NCBI RefSeq assembly: GCF_018860345.1
Contig: NZ_JAHKPJ010000012.1
Span: forward strand, 62,001 to 126,000
Length of the DNA stretch: 64,000 nucleotides
Direction: 5' to 3'
DNA from: Psychrosphaera sp. F3M07
GTDB taxonomy: Bacteria; Pseudomonadota; Gammaproteobacteria; Enterobacterales; Alteromonadaceae
Shown here: in pieces, positions 10,105 to 19,722 of the stretch
How positions within the stretch are numbered: position 1 is the stretch's first letter
Layout of the letters: each line of letters starts with the position of its first letter
Translations under genes and position numbers: made by a program
Notes under the pieces: model-generated
The model's database searches: none
Told to the model about the DNA's origin: nothing
Seen by the model: only the letters and a program-made list of their open reading frames with translations

Positions 10105-11385
10105 TTAATTCTCCACCTGATTTAAAATATCGGCGACAGTGTAAAACGATCCGAAGCCAAGTAAAAGACTATCTTTATTTTGATTTGCACAGGCGCTTTG
10201 CCAAGCTTGTTTGATTGTTGGTAAAACCGTGACATTGGTTTGCCCCAGACTGGATAACGTTTCTGCAATATACTCTTTACTGGCAGCTCGTCCATTACCT
10301 TCTAAGTCGCCAACATACCACTCGTCAACAACGTCTGTCATTAATTGTAAAGTTTCTTTTATGTCTTTATCTTTCATCATGGCGATAACCGCACAGACAC
10401 TTGATACTGATTTTAATTTACTGTCATTTAACAACATGGAACGCAAATAGTTAACCGCATGTGCATTATGTGCTACATCGACCATAGTTAACGGCTGCAT
10501 TGACACTATTTGCATACGACCGGGTAATGAAAGCTGCATTAACGTTTGTTCAATCAAAGTTTGTTCTAACTGAATATCAAGTTTTATTAGAGTAACCAAA
10601 GAGGTAGAAATATTTTGTTTTGGGATCAATATATTCGGTAAGTCATTAAAACAAATGTCCCCATAAGAAAAATTCCATTTATCCGACTTTTGTTCAAATA
10701 AATAATCTTGGCCGAATTGAATAAACTCTGAGACCTGATGGACTTTGCCTTGCTCAATGATTGAATCAATTTTAGCGGGTTCACCAACAATTGCAGGTTT
10801 ACCTTGATTAAAGATACCCGCTTTTTCGAAACCAATTTTTTCTATGGTATCCCCTAACCAATCAATATGATCTAATCCAATTGAGGTAATGACCGACACA
10901 TCATGGTTAAGTATATTAGTCGCGTCTAAACGCCCTCCTAATCCCACTTCAACTAAAACATAATCAAGCTGTTTACTTTGTAATAATTTAAAACCCGCTA
11001 ACGTTCCAAACTCAAAATAACTTAATCCAGTGCCTTGACGATGATGCTCTATAAAAGAAAAGGCATCGATTAAATCTTGATCGGACGCTGACTCACCATT
11101 AATACGAACACGCTCATTATATTCAAACATATGAGGAGAGCTGTATACACCAACCGTTTTACCTAAAGCTAACAAATATTGCTCTATAAAGCGGATAGTT
11201 GTGCCCTTGCCATTCGTACCGGCGACTAATACAACTTTTTTTGCTTGTAAGTCTCTGACCTTAGCATTGTCCGCTACTGTTAATACGCGTTCTAGACCAA
11301 GGTCAATTTCTTTTGTGTGCTGGGATTCTAAATAAAAAAGCCAATCTGGAAGAGATTGGCTTTTAAAGATAATTTGTTCTGACAT
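10105..11385 (-). CDS. folC: Folylpolyglutamate / dihydrofolate synthase
   Basis: Adds glutamate to dihydropteroate and extends folate polyglutamate tails. The Mur-ligase-type ATP loop is VAGTNGKGTT, with the further signatures YSSPHMFEYNERVRING and the domain SVITSIGLDHIDWLGDT typical of FolC; the C-terminal domain carries DVAHNAHA. Length 426 is normal. It shares one base with the accD stop (TAATG), as in the accD-folC-dedD order of E. coli. Confidence 0.96.
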   Translation of the reverse strand: MSEQIIFKSQSLPDWLFYLESQHTKEIDLGLERVLTVADNAKVRDLQAKKVVLVAGTNGKGTTIRFIEQYLLALGKTVGVYSSPHMFEYNERVRINGESASDQDLIDAFSFIEHHRQGTGLSYFEFGTLAGFKLLQSKQLDYVLVEVGLGGRLDATNILNHDVSVITSIGLDHIDWLGDTIEKIGFEKAGIFNQGKPAIVGEPAKIDSIIEQGKVHQVSEFIQFGQDYLFEQKSDKWNFSYGDICFNDLPNILIPKQNISTSLVTLIKLDIQLEQTLIEQTLMQLSLPGRMQIVSMQPLTMVDVAHNAHAVNYLRSMLLNDSKLKSVSSVCAVIAMMKDKDIKETLQLMTDVVDEWYVGDLEGNGRAASKEYIAETLSSLGQTNVTVLPTIKQAWQSACANQNKDSLLLGFGSFYTVADILNQVEN

Positions 11386-12257
11386 TATGCCGTTCTGTGT
11401 TCTTTTTCCAATGACGGTAGTTTACACATTTTTGCAAATAAACGTGCAACTGTATTTCGCATTTCTCGACGATCGACAATCATATCTATTGCACCATGTT
11501 CAATTAAGAACTCACTACGTTGGAAACCTTCCGGTAATTTTTCACGTACTGTCTGTTCAATAACACGAGGGCCAGCAAAACCAATTAGTGCTTTAGGCTC
11601 ACCAATGTTGATATCACCTAACATAGCTAAACTAGCTGACACACCACCCATTGTAGGGTCGGTTAATACGGAAATAAAAGGTATACCCTTTTCGCTTAAC
11701 TTAGCTAAGGCCGCACTGGTCTTTGCCATTTGCATTAAAGAGAATAGTGCTTCTTGCATTCTGGCACCGCCTGATGCAGAAAAACAAATGAATGGTATAT
11801 TTTCATTAATACAAACATTAACCGCTTGTACAAATTTTTCACCAACGACAGTGGCCATTGAACCACCCATAAAAGAAAATTCAAATGCAGCTGCAACACA
11901 AGGAACACCTTTAACGCGACCTTTCATTACTATCATTGCATCTTTTTCATTGGTTTGTTTTTGTGCCGCAACGATTCTATCTTTATATCGTTTTGTATCT
12001 TTAAACTTCAACACATCTTGAGGTTCTAAATCGGCAGCAATCTCTACTTTTTCGCCTGTATCTAAGAACAATTCAAGACGTTTACGACCAGATAGACGCA
12101 TATGGTGATCGCACTTAGGACATACACCTTGCTCTTTTTCTAAGTCATTTTTATACAAAATTGATGCACAACTGGTGCATTTAGTCCAAACGCCTTCAGG
12201 AATATTACGTTTAGTTGATGTATTTGTTTTTGGAAGAATTCTTTCTATCCAACTCAT
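11385..12257 (-). CDS. accD: Acetyl-CoA carboxylase carboxyltransferase subunit beta
   Basis: Pairs with AccA to transfer carboxyl from carboxybiotin to acetyl-CoA, the committed step of fatty-acid synthesis. The N-terminal zinc ribbon is [20 protein letters not shown] followed by PKCDHH, and the crotonase-like core has [13 protein letters not shown] and [12 protein letters not shown]. Length 290 is typical. Unlike E. coli there is no dedA between truA and accD. The leader contains an 8-bp inverted repeat (12289-12315). Confidence 0.97.
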   Translation of the reverse strand: MSWIERILPKTNTSTKRNIPEGVWTKCTSCASILYKNDLEKEQGVCPKCDHHMRLSGRKRLELFLDTGEKVEIAADLEPQDVLKFKDTKRYKDRIVAAQKQTNEKDAMIVMKGRVKGVPCVAAAFEFSFMGGSMATVVGEKFVQAVNVCINENIPFICFSASGGARMQEALFSLMQMAKTSAALAKLSEKGIPFISVLTDPTMGGVSASLAMLGDINIGEPKALIGFAGPRVIEQTVREKLPEGFQRSEFLIEHGAIDMIVDRREMRNTVARLFAKMCKLPSLEKEHRTA

Positions 12258-12288
12258 GTCGTCACTACCCTAAATAAAAATCAAAACC

Positions 12289-12315
12289 GCTTAGTAATTT
12301 AAAATTGTACTAAGC
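12289..12315 (-). promoter_or_regulatory. Inverted repeat in the accD leader
   Basis: Perfect arms GCTTAGTA/TACTAAGC separated by 11 AT-rich bases, between truA and accD and ending 32 bases before the accD start. It is followed only by a loose T-rich stretch, so it could be a weak truA terminator or an operator or leader hairpin for accD; the sequence does not decide. Confidence 0.35.
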
Positions 12316-12392
12316 AACAAAATTGCCGCTATTAAAACACAATGTAAGACTAAAGAACTCAATAAACTGGTCTTATTAGTCAGATATTAAAT

Positions 12393-13178
12393 TCATTCTG
12401 GAATAAATAATGGACCAGGATTATGTTTTGGTAAATCAAATTCTTCTGGATAATCAACTTGAATGAGATATAAACCATTAGGTTTGGCCGTTTCCGCCGC
12501 TTGCGTTCTGTCTTTTAATGCTAACACTTCTGCGATCCACTCAACCGGCTTTTCGCCTTTGCCTACCGCAATTAGACTTCCGGCTATGTTACGAACCATA
12601 TGATGAACAAACGCATTTGCTTTAATATCAATTACAACAAACTGATTAAACCGTTTTACATTAATAAAATGTATACATCTATTGGGTGAATTTGATTGGC
12701 ATTGGGCGGCACGGAAAGAACTGAAATCATTTTCACCTAACAAAGACTGTGCAGCTAAATGCATTTTATCTACATCAAGGGGACTATAATAATGACTCAG
12801 GCCGGCATTTAATATTGCTGGTCGTAATTGAGAGTTGGTAATGATGTATCGATATCGACGTGCTGTAGCAGAAAAGCGAGCGTGAAAGTCCTCAGGAACT
12901 TGTTTAACCCAAGTCACGGCGATAGAGTCGGGTAAATTGGCATTCACCCCCATAGTCCAACCACGATCGGTTCGAACCGCTTCAGTTTCAAAATGAACTA
13001 CTTGACCAGTACCATGCACCCCAGCGTCTGTGCGTCCTGCACAGAATACGCTAACGGGATGATTGGCAATTTTAGACAGAGCTTTTTCAAGCTCTTCCTG
13101 AACTGAATTTACTTCTTTTTGACGTTGCCAGCCAAAATACTGGGCTCCGTCGTATTCGACACCTAGCGCTAATCGCAT
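12393..13178 (-). CDS. truA: tRNA pseudouridine(38-40) synthase
   Basis: Modifies positions 38-40 in the anticodon arm of tRNAs. The catalytic aspartate lies in [18 protein letters not shown]; other TruA segments are [24 protein letters not shown] and [17 protein letters not shown]. Length 261 is normal. It stands between fimV and accD, all on the minus strand. Confidence 0.97.
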   Translation of the reverse strand: MRLALGVEYDGAQYFGWQRQKEVNSVQEELEKALSKIANHPVSVFCAGRTDAGVHGTGQVVHFETEAVRTDRGWTMGVNANLPDSIAVTWVKQVPEDFHARFSATARRYRYIITNSQLRPAILNAGLSHYYSPLDVDKMHLAAQSLLGENDFSSFRAAQCQSNSPNRCIHFINVKRFNQFVVIDIKANAFVHHMVRNIAGSLIAVGKGEKPVEWIAEVLALKDRTQAAETAKPNGLYLIQVDYPEEFDLPKHNPGPLFIPE

Positions 13179-13243
13179 AAAACTAATCTATTATTTTTTC
13201 AATAATCGTCGATTATAAAAAACTAACTGCATTAAACAAAGCT

Positions 13244-16200
13244 TTATTCTTTACCTAACTCTTTTAAAAGTTCTTGAGCTTCTGCTTTTGCTTCATCGTT
13301 ATCGCCATTCATAACATCTTTAATCGCGGCAAGTGCGCTTTCTTCGTCATCCATGTCAATGTAAGTTCTAATGATGTCTAATTTAGATCCGTAACCTCCA
13401 GAGTCTTGATCAACATCCACCGAACCTCTAGTTTCAGTTAACTCATCAAATTCACCTAAACCAACATCAATATCTAAATCTTCAGGGATAACTTCATCTT
13501 CAGTGTCATCAAGTTCATCCATTAAGGTGTCAACGTTTACGTAATCCTTATCAAGATCAACGTCGGCTAAATCATTTTCAGATAGTTCTACACTATGACT
13601 TTCAGTCTGTGAAATTGACTCTTTGTCAGTATCTTCAACGAACTCTGCTTCTTCAGCAGCTTGTTCATCGGCCTCTGGTTCTGATAATTCAGATAATAAC
13701 TGATCGAAATCAGCATGTTCCAATTCATCAATATCTAACTCTTCAGCGCTTAAACTTTCATCTTCTTGTTGGGCCAATTCTGACTCAATAACGTCTTCTT
13801 TTACGTCTGGCTCTGAATCACCTTCCGAAACTTGTTCGTCAGTTAATAAGTCATTTATATCCGTTTCATCAAAACTGCTATTGATTAATTCATCATCACT
13901 TAAAATCTGCTCTGAGGACTCATCAGAATCAGTAACCAACGAACTAATGTCAATATCAGCTAATTCGTCATCATCGGCACTATTTATTCCAACACTTAAA
14001 TCGTCCCCTAAATCATCAATCGTAACGTCATCTAGATTGTCGGTAACAATGCTATCTTCGTCTGGTTCTAATGAAGTATCATCCAACACTAGATCTGGAT
14101 ATACATCTAACATTGCGCTTTCTTCAACGTCTTGAACTGGAATATCATCTTCTTGTTCAGCTTGTTCTAAGTCAGGAACTATCGTTTCTGCACTTTCCAA
14201 TTCAGCATCAAGTTCATCGCCTAGATCATCGATTGAAATCTCATCGGTTTCTACATCTGTTGACTCGTCTGACGCTTCTAAGTCCAAATCAGGTAGTTCA
14301 GTGTCTGAGTCGCTTTCAATCTCACTTTCCTCACCATCATCAAGATCTAATTCAGGGTAAGTGTCTAATTCTAAACTTGCTTCAACATCTTGCTCTGGTA
14401 AATCACTTTCTGATTCAGATTCATTCAAATCAACTGCATCTGATTCAACAACTTCCTCATCTACATTAAGGCTTTCAGCTTCATCTGTTGATTCAACTTC
14501 TTCTGTTGATTCAGCTTCTTCTGTTGATACAGCTTCATCTGTTAATTCAGCTTCTTCTGTTGAATCAGCGTCTTCTGTTGATTCAGCTTCTTCTGTTGAT
14601 TCAGCGTCTTCTGTTGATTCAGCGTCTTCTGTTGATTCAGCGTCTTCTGTAGATTCAGCGTCTTCTGCAGATTCAGCGTCTTCTCTAGATTCAGCGTCTT
14701 CTGTAGATTCAACTTCTTCTGTAGATTCAGCGTCTTCTGTAGATACAGCGTCTTCTGTAGATTCAGCGTCTTCTGTAGATTCAGCGTCTTCTGTTGATTC
14801 AGCTTGTTCTGTTGATTCAGCGTCTTCTTTAGATTCAGCTTGTTCTGTTGATTCAGCTTGTTCTGTTGATTCAGCTTGTTCTGTTGATTCAGCGCCTTCT
14901 GTTGATTCAACTTCTGACGTTAAAGCTGACTCTTCAGTTAACACTTCTTCCTCAACATCTAGTCCATCAGCAATATCAAAGTCATCAATTGCATCATCAA
15001 CATCTTCATCCGCAATGTTCGAATCTAATGAGTCTTCACCTTCGGAGCTTGAGTCAGCTAGATTATCAATATCGAGTTCATCTGAGGCAATGTCGAGCTC
15101 ATCCGGTTCATTATCATCAGCATTACTATTTTCTAATAAATCGTCGATATCAAATTCATCTGGTTGAGAATCATCATCAGCACCATTCTCTAATACACCG
15201 TCAATATCAAAACCGGCAGGCTCTTCTTCGGTATTAACCTTTTCTAACGTTTCAGCGGCATCAACAACTTCATTAGACATGTCTTCTGGTGCTTCAGCAT
15301 CTAATAAGTCATCGATATCAAAATCAGTTTCGTCGGCAGGTTCAATTTCATCAGCCAACTCTTCCAATGTTTCTTCTAAATTACTGTCAGATGCTTCTGC
15401 ATCCAATATATCATCGATATTAAAATCATCTTCGGCAACGTCTGGTTGATCAATTTCATCAGCAAGCTCTTCCAGTGTTTCTTCTAGATTTTCTACTGGT
15501 GCTTCAGCGTCTAACAAATCATCGATATCAAAGTCATCTTCTGCAACCTCTGAATCGTCCAAACCTTCAGCCAACTCTTCTAAACTTTCTTCTGAGTTTT
15601 GCTCCGGTGCTTCTGCTTCCAATAAATCATCAATATCAAAGTCATCGTCGGCATCTGAATCTAACCCTAGATCATCTTCTAATTCATCATCTTCATTAGT
15701 ATTAATACCGAGTTCATTCATAATAGCGTCAACATCATCAACGCCAGTGTCTAAGATCTCATCTTCATCGATCTCATCACTTTCTTCTTGTTCTAATAAC
15801 TCTTCGATATCGTCAGCATTGAGGACATTATCGACATCAAAATCGTCTGGATTAGTTGTATCATCAAGATCTGGGATTAAATCTTCAGCAGCGCCTTCAT
15901 TTAATAAACCGTCAAAGTCATCTTCAGATAAAACATCATCTTCTAAATCTAAACCTTCATCCAATAACACTTCATCGTCATCTGGAGATAATAATCCATC
16001 ATCAGACAATAAATCATCATCATCAAAAGAGTCCCCCAATAAATCAAGATCATCATCAGAGTCTAATTCAATGGCATCGTCTAACGAATCGCCAAGATCT
16101 AAATCAGATAGAGCATCATTTAAATCATCCATCGGATCCGTTAGGAAATCATCACTAGGGCTTGGAGCTTTGCCTGAATTTCCAGTAGAAGAGAAATCTT

Positions 16201-17128
16201 GATTAAGAATTGATGGGGAATCTAAAAACTCATCTGTATTTGTTTTTGAATCGTTTTTCTTACGTAAGAAATACACAGCGCCGAATAAAACTAACAACGC
16301 AGGTACAACTGACAGTATTATCATCCCAAATGTGGTTTTAAAGAATTCAGCAAGTTGATTGTCAAATGATTGGCTTTCTTCTAACTCTCTTGCTTGGGCC
16401 ATTTCAAGCTGAGCTTGCGTCATACTTAAAATTTTATTTAATTGTTCAGTTAGTAGTTGTCTATGTTCTATCTCAGCGGTTAAGTCTTGTTCTAATAAAC
16501 CTAATTTATCACCTAACACAGTTAGTTTATCTTGGTTCGTTTGGCTTTCTTGTAAAACAGTTTCTATGGTTTTTACCGATGAACTAAACTTTTCTTGTAA
16601 ATTATCAAACTTTACAGATTGCTGAACACTGGCTTGTTGAATTTTTTCTGATAACTCTTGTTTTGCCTCAGTTAGATCTTGCTGTTTAGCCCCTTCTATT
16701 GGGCTCAATAACATTTCCTGACGACTTTGTGTAAACGTACCATTCATTCTGGCAACCCAAAGTTCATCATCTGCGTCGGCTCTGCGTTTGGCGTAAACAG
16801 GATCGATGGCTTTTACTTCGGCGTGACTAGGGATATCAATAAACGCACCATCATACAGTCCGTTTAAATTATCAAATTCAAATGCGTTAGGGTTTTTCTT
16901 TAAGATGGCGATCATTACTTGGTGGACAGTAACGTCATTTCTAAAGCGGAACTTATTGCCTAACTTCCACATGGTGTCTTGTTTGGAGATAGGGCCGTAT
17001 TGAACCCCCTTTGCTCCATAATCAACCCCTTTAGGGCCTCTCAACTTGGAATCAGACTTAGCAAAAGTTTGACCAGCAAAAATACTAGTAACTATAAGAA
17101 CAATAAGGATTTTAAGGCTTAATCGCAT
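13244..17128 (-). CDS. fimV: FimV, LysM-containing polar hub protein with long acidic repeat region
   Basis: Inner-membrane protein that in Pseudomonas, Vibrio and Shewanella organises type IV pili, polar signalling and chemotaxis proteins. In order: a signal peptide (about 1-23), the FimV core with a LysM-like peptidoglycan-binding part (about 30-110, TMWKLGNKFRF), a coiled-coil region (about 150-255), one membrane helix (about 266-289), a very long Asp/Glu-rich cytoplasmic region, and the FimV C-terminal domain (about the last 50 residues, KLDIIRTYIDMDDEESALAA). The acidic part has imperfect longer repeats around FDIDDLL-AEAP-LEELADE (about 470-640) and about 25 hexapeptides of the type ESTEDA (about 735-885). 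Position next to truA and asd is conserved. Confidence 0.93.
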   Translation of the reverse strand: MRLSLKILIVLIVTSIFAGQTFAKSDSKLRGPKGVDYGAKGVQYGPISKQDTMWKLGNKFRFRNDVTVHQVMIAILKKNPNAFEFDNLNGLYDGAFIDIPSHAEVKAIDPVYAKRRADADDELWVARMNGTFTQSRQEMLLSPIEGAKQQDLTEAKQELSEKIQQASVQQSVKFDNLQEKFSSSVKTIETVLQESQTNQDKLTVLGDKLGLLEQDLTAEIEHRQLLTEQLNKILSMTQAQLEMAQARELEESQSFDNQLAEFFKTTFGMIILSVVPALLVLFGAVYFLRKKNDSKTNTDEFLDSPSILNQDFSSTGNSGKAPSPSDDFLTDPMDDLNDALSDLDLGDSLDDAIELDSDDDLDLLGDSFDDDDLLSDDGLLSPDDDEVLLDEGLDLEDDVLSEDDFDGLLNEGAAEDLIPDLDDTTNPDDFDVDNVLNADDIEELLEQEESDEIDEDEILDTGVDDVDAIMNELGINTNEDDELEDDLGLDSDADDDFDIDDLLEAEAPEQNSEESLEELAEGLDDSEVAEDDFDIDDLLDAEAPVENLEETLEELADEIDQPDVAEDDFNIDDILDAEASDSNLEETLEELADEIEPADETDFDIDDLLDAEAPEDMSNEVVDAAETLEKVNTEEEPAGFDIDGVLENGADDDSQPDEFDIDDLLENSNADDNEPDELDIASDELDIDNLADSSSEGEDSLDSNIADEDVDDAIDDFDIADGLDVEEEVLTEESALTSEVESTEGAESTEQAESTEQAESTEQAESKEDAESTEQAESTEDAESTEDAESTEDAVSTEDAESTEEVESTEDAESREDAESAEDAESTEDAESTEDAESTEDAESTEEAESTEDADSTEEAELTDEAVSTEEAESTEEVESTDEAESLNVDEEVVESDAVDLNESESESDLPEQDVEASLELDTYPELDLDDGEESEIESDSDTELPDLDLEASDESTDVETDEISIDDLGDELDAELESAETIVPDLEQAEQEDDIPVQDVEESAMLDVYPDLVLDDTSLEPDEDSIVTDNLDDVTIDDLGDDLSVGINSADDDELADIDISSLVTDSDESSEQILSDDELINSSFDETDINDLLTDEQVSEGDSEPDVKEDVIESELAQQEDESLSAEELDIDELEHADFDQLLSELSEPEADEQAAEEAEFVEDTDKESISQTESHSVELSENDLADVDLDKDYVNVDTLMDELDDTEDEVIPEDLDIDVGLGEFDELTETRGSVDVDQDSGGYGSKLDIIRTYIDMDDEESALAAIKDVMNGDNDEAKAEAQELLKELGKE
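14471..14930 (-). repeat. 18-bp tandem repeat inside fimV coding ESTEDA-like hexapeptides
   Basis: About 25 head-to-tail 18-base units, many almost identical (sense strand GCTGAATCAACAGAAGAC with variants), each coding A-E-S-T-E-D/E/Q. All differences keep the frame. On the antisense strand the same units give a spurious Ser-rich open frame. Confidence 0.9.
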
Positions 17129-17321
17129 TAACTAATTTCCAAAATATTTTACAAAAAGAGTAGAAAAGTCATTAAGGACAATCATTGCCCTCAATAAATC
17201 AAAATACAAGTAAATTTAAACACTATTACAATTTCAAAGCAAAGCACATACCAGTTTTAACCAAAAAACACGGTAAATACGATAAGGAACGGGAAAAACT
17301 TTACTTCGCATATTATATCGA

Positions 17322-17357
17322 CCAAAAAAAAAGCCTCTTTAGTTTTATTAAAGAGGC
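17322..17357 (-). terminator. Terminator after asd
   Basis: Arms GCCTCTTT/AAAGAGGC (17333-17340, 17350-17357) followed on the minus strand by about nine T. It separates asd from fimV. Confidence 0.85.
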
Positions 17358-17378
17358 ATTCTTAACTTGCAGAACTAA

Positions 17379-18398
17379 TTATAGATAATCAGCGATTAAC
17401 ACCTCTGCAATTTGGATGCTATTTGTTGCTGCACCTTTACGAATATTGTCAGCCACAACCCATAGATTAATACCATTGGCATGTGAAATATCTTCACGAA
17501 CTCGGCCAACAAAAGTACTGTCTTGGCCACTGCCATGAGTAACTTGAGTTGGGTAATCTGTGCTATCTGGCATTAATGTTACACCTGGAGCTTGTTCTAG
17601 AACATTCTTCACATCATCTGCTGAAACTGGTTGACGTAGCTCTAGGTGAATAGCTTCGGCATGTCCATAAAACACCGGTACTCGGACCGCTGTAGGATTC
17701 ACACCAATTGACTCATCACCCAAAATCTTATGCGTTTCCCACACCATTTTCATTTCTTCTTTGGTGTAACCATTATCTTGGAAAACATCAATTTGTGGAA
17801 TAACGTTAAACGCCATTTGCATTGGGAACACTTTAGACTCAACAGGACGACCATTCATTAATTGTGCAGTTTGACCTACCAATTCATCCACCGCTGATTT
17901 ACCAGCACCACTTACCGACTGATAAGTACACACGTTTATACGGTCTATACCATATGCATCATGGATTGGTTTTAACGCGACTAACATTTGGATAGTTGAG
18001 CAGTTAGGATTGGCGATAATGTTTCTATTTCTATAATCAGCCACGGCATGAGGATTTACTTCAGGGATCACTAATGGAATATCAGGTTCGTATCTGAAGT
18101 GTGATGTATTGTCGATAACAACACAGCCAGCTTCTGCAGCTACCGGAGCGTATTTTGCCGATACATCTCCACCAGCAGAGAACAATCCAATTTGAGCTGT
18201 GCTCCAATCAAATTCATCAACATTTAATACTTCAACGTCCTGCCCCTTGAATTTAATTGTCGACCCAGCTGAACGTGAACTCGCTAAAGGAAATAACTCC
18301 CCTACTGGGAAATTTCTTTGTTCTAAAATTTCGATTAGGTTTTGACCAACTAGGCCTGTGGCACCTAATATTGCGACATTATATTTTTGTTCTGACAT
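17379..18398 (-). CDS. asd: Aspartate-semialdehyde dehydrogenase
   Basis: Reduces aspartyl phosphate to aspartate semialdehyde for lysine, threonine, methionine and diaminopimelate. The nucleotide-binding motif LGATGLVGQ is near the start; the catalytic cysteine is Cys133 in NPNCSTIQ, with the supporting Gln in YQSVSGAG and the Arg/His in GHAEAIHLELRQ. It sits where E. coli has usg (next to pdxB and truA), but Usg lacks the active-site cysteine whereas this protein keeps the full set, so it should be an active enzyme as in Shewanella and Vibrio. Confidence 0.93.
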   Translation of the reverse strand: MSEQKYNVAILGATGLVGQNLIEILEQRNFPVGELFPLASSRSAGSTIKFKGQDVEVLNVDEFDWSTAQIGLFSAGGDVSAKYAPVAAEAGCVVIDNTSHFRYEPDIPLVIPEVNPHAVADYRNRNIIANPNCSTIQMLVALKPIHDAYGIDRINVCTYQSVSGAGKSAVDELVGQTAQLMNGRPVESKVFPMQMAFNVIPQIDVFQDNGYTKEEMKMVWETHKILGDESIGVNPTAVRVPVFYGHAEAIHLELRQPVSADDVKNVLEQAPGVTLMPDSTDYPTQVTHGSGQDSTFVGRVREDISHANGINLWVVADNIRKGAATNSIQIAEVLIADYL

Positions 18399-18490
18399 TT
18401 TAATACTCTGTTGTTGATGTTTATAAACTGGCTTATAAACAATTATTTTAATTGGTTAGTGCTTTTACACTAAAACTACCGTCTAGACGT

Positions 18491-19624
18491 CTAAATATCA
18501 AACCCTATTTTCAAAAAATTTAATCCTTTTTCATTATTAGTTATACGTTCTAATTTCAAAGAAGACCATTCTCGTCTAATTGGATAATTTTTGCGTAACC
18601 AGTCGAAGCCATTTTTAGCTAATAAGTTCCTAAACAAAGCATCATCTCGCCTTGGATCGTACACCAAATGAATCGCTGCCTTTAACTGAGTTTCGCTTTG
18701 ATATTCATTGTTTAACACTAGATTAGTAACACTAGGAACTGGCAGTAATTTATCTAACCGTTTAACGATAGGAAGATTTAGGTGCTGGCAAACAGATTGA
18801 TATAACATTTCTGTGCCTCGAGCTTTGCCTTCTAAGCTGTAACCCGCTATATGTGCACTCGCTATATCCGTATATTCGATCAGCTCTAATAGTGGAGTTG
18901 GTTCATTCTCCCAAACATCTAATACCAGCTTTATCGGTAATTCATTTTGTTTTTCTCTTCGAATCGCTTCGGCTAACAATGCTTGGTTATCGATGACTTC
19001 ACCACGGCTGGCATTAATCAAACACACATCTTGTTTTAACAAATGAATATTTTCTTCATTTAATAAGTGAAAGGTAGGATTCTTACCTGTTGATGTTAAT
19101 GGTGTGTGGAATGTAACAATATCGGCGTGAGTTAAGGCATATTCTAAATCGACAAAGTCCTCTTCTGTTTGGTCACGCTCTGGATCACACAATAAAAGGT
19201 TAATGCCTAAAGCCATTAACTTATTTTGTAATGCCTTACCTATATTCCCCACACCGATTATTGAGACCGTTTTATCTAATAAATTAAAGTTATACTTTTC
19301 AGATAATACATATAAAGATGAAATAACATATTCCGCAACGGATATAGCATTGCAACCAGGGGCCGAAGTAAAAGTAATGCCTTTTTGTTGTAATAACGTT
19401 TTATCAATATGGTCTTCACCTATCGTGGCAGTCCCCACAAAAGACAAGTTCTTCGCTTGGTTTAATAGCTGGGAGTTAACTTTGGTAATAGAACGAACGA
19501 GTAGGATGTCTGCTACACTCACTTGCTCAGCTGTTAACTCACGCCCTGCAAATCGGGTAATATTACCGAGTTCAGCAAAAAAGTCTTCGGCGTATGGGAT
19601 GTTTTCATCAATAAATATGTTCAT
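18491..19624 (-). CDS. pdxB: Erythronate-4-phosphate dehydrogenase
   Basis: Oxidises 4-phosphoerythronate in the DXP-dependent route to pyridoxal 5'-phosphate. It is a D-2-hydroxyacid dehydrogenase: NAD-binding SIIGVGNIGKAL, the catalytic Arg in NASRGEVIDN, Glu in VWENEP and His in SAHIAGYSLEGKARG. The C-terminal PdxB dimerisation domain (PRRDDALFR) is present and the length of 377 is normal. Its substrate comes from erythrose-4-phosphate through Epd, also coded in this window. Confidence 0.96.
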   Translation of the reverse strand: MNIFIDENIPYAEDFFAELGNITRFAGRELTAEQVSVADILLVRSITKVNSQLLNQAKNLSFVGTATIGEDHIDKTLLQQKGITFTSAPGCNAISVAEYVISSLYVLSEKYNFNLLDKTVSIIGVGNIGKALQNKLMALGINLLLCDPERDQTEEDFVDLEYALTHADIVTFHTPLTSTGKNPTFHLLNEENIHLLKQDVCLINASRGEVIDNQALLAEAIRREKQNELPIKLVLDVWENEPTPLLELIEYTDIASAHIAGYSLEGKARGTEMLYQSVCQHLNLPIVKRLDKLLPVPSVTNLVLNNEYQSETQLKAAIHLVYDPRRDDALFRNLLAKNGFDWLRKNYPIRREWSSLKLERITNNEKGLNFLKIGFDI

Positions 19625-19647
19625 TAATCAGCACTTTAAAATTGTAT

Positions 19648-19686
19648 AAAAAAACCTGAAACATCATACGATATTTCAGGTTTTTA
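19648..19686 (-). terminator. Terminator after fabB
   Basis: Twelve-base arms AAAAACCTGAAA/TTTCAGGTTTTT around a 12-base loop, with extra T on the minus strand, between fabB and pdxB. Confidence 0.85.
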
Positions 19687-19722
19687 AGAACCCAATAAAT
19701 TCTACTATTTAAGAATTAACAT

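Noticed and set aside
14471-14930. Regular repeats that could suggest a CRISPR array
   Set aside because: Units are contiguous, without spacers, multiples of three and in frame with FimV.
14361-15167. Ser-rich 268-codon open frame opposite fimV, and a Gln/Leu/Lys-rich 122-codon frame on the fimV strand
   Set aside because: Both are produced by the 18-base repeat of fimV, which stays open in several frames.
17185-17388. Lys-rich 67-codon plus-strand frame upstream of fimV
   Set aside because: It covers the asd terminator, has no homology that I recognise and reads as AT-rich noise.
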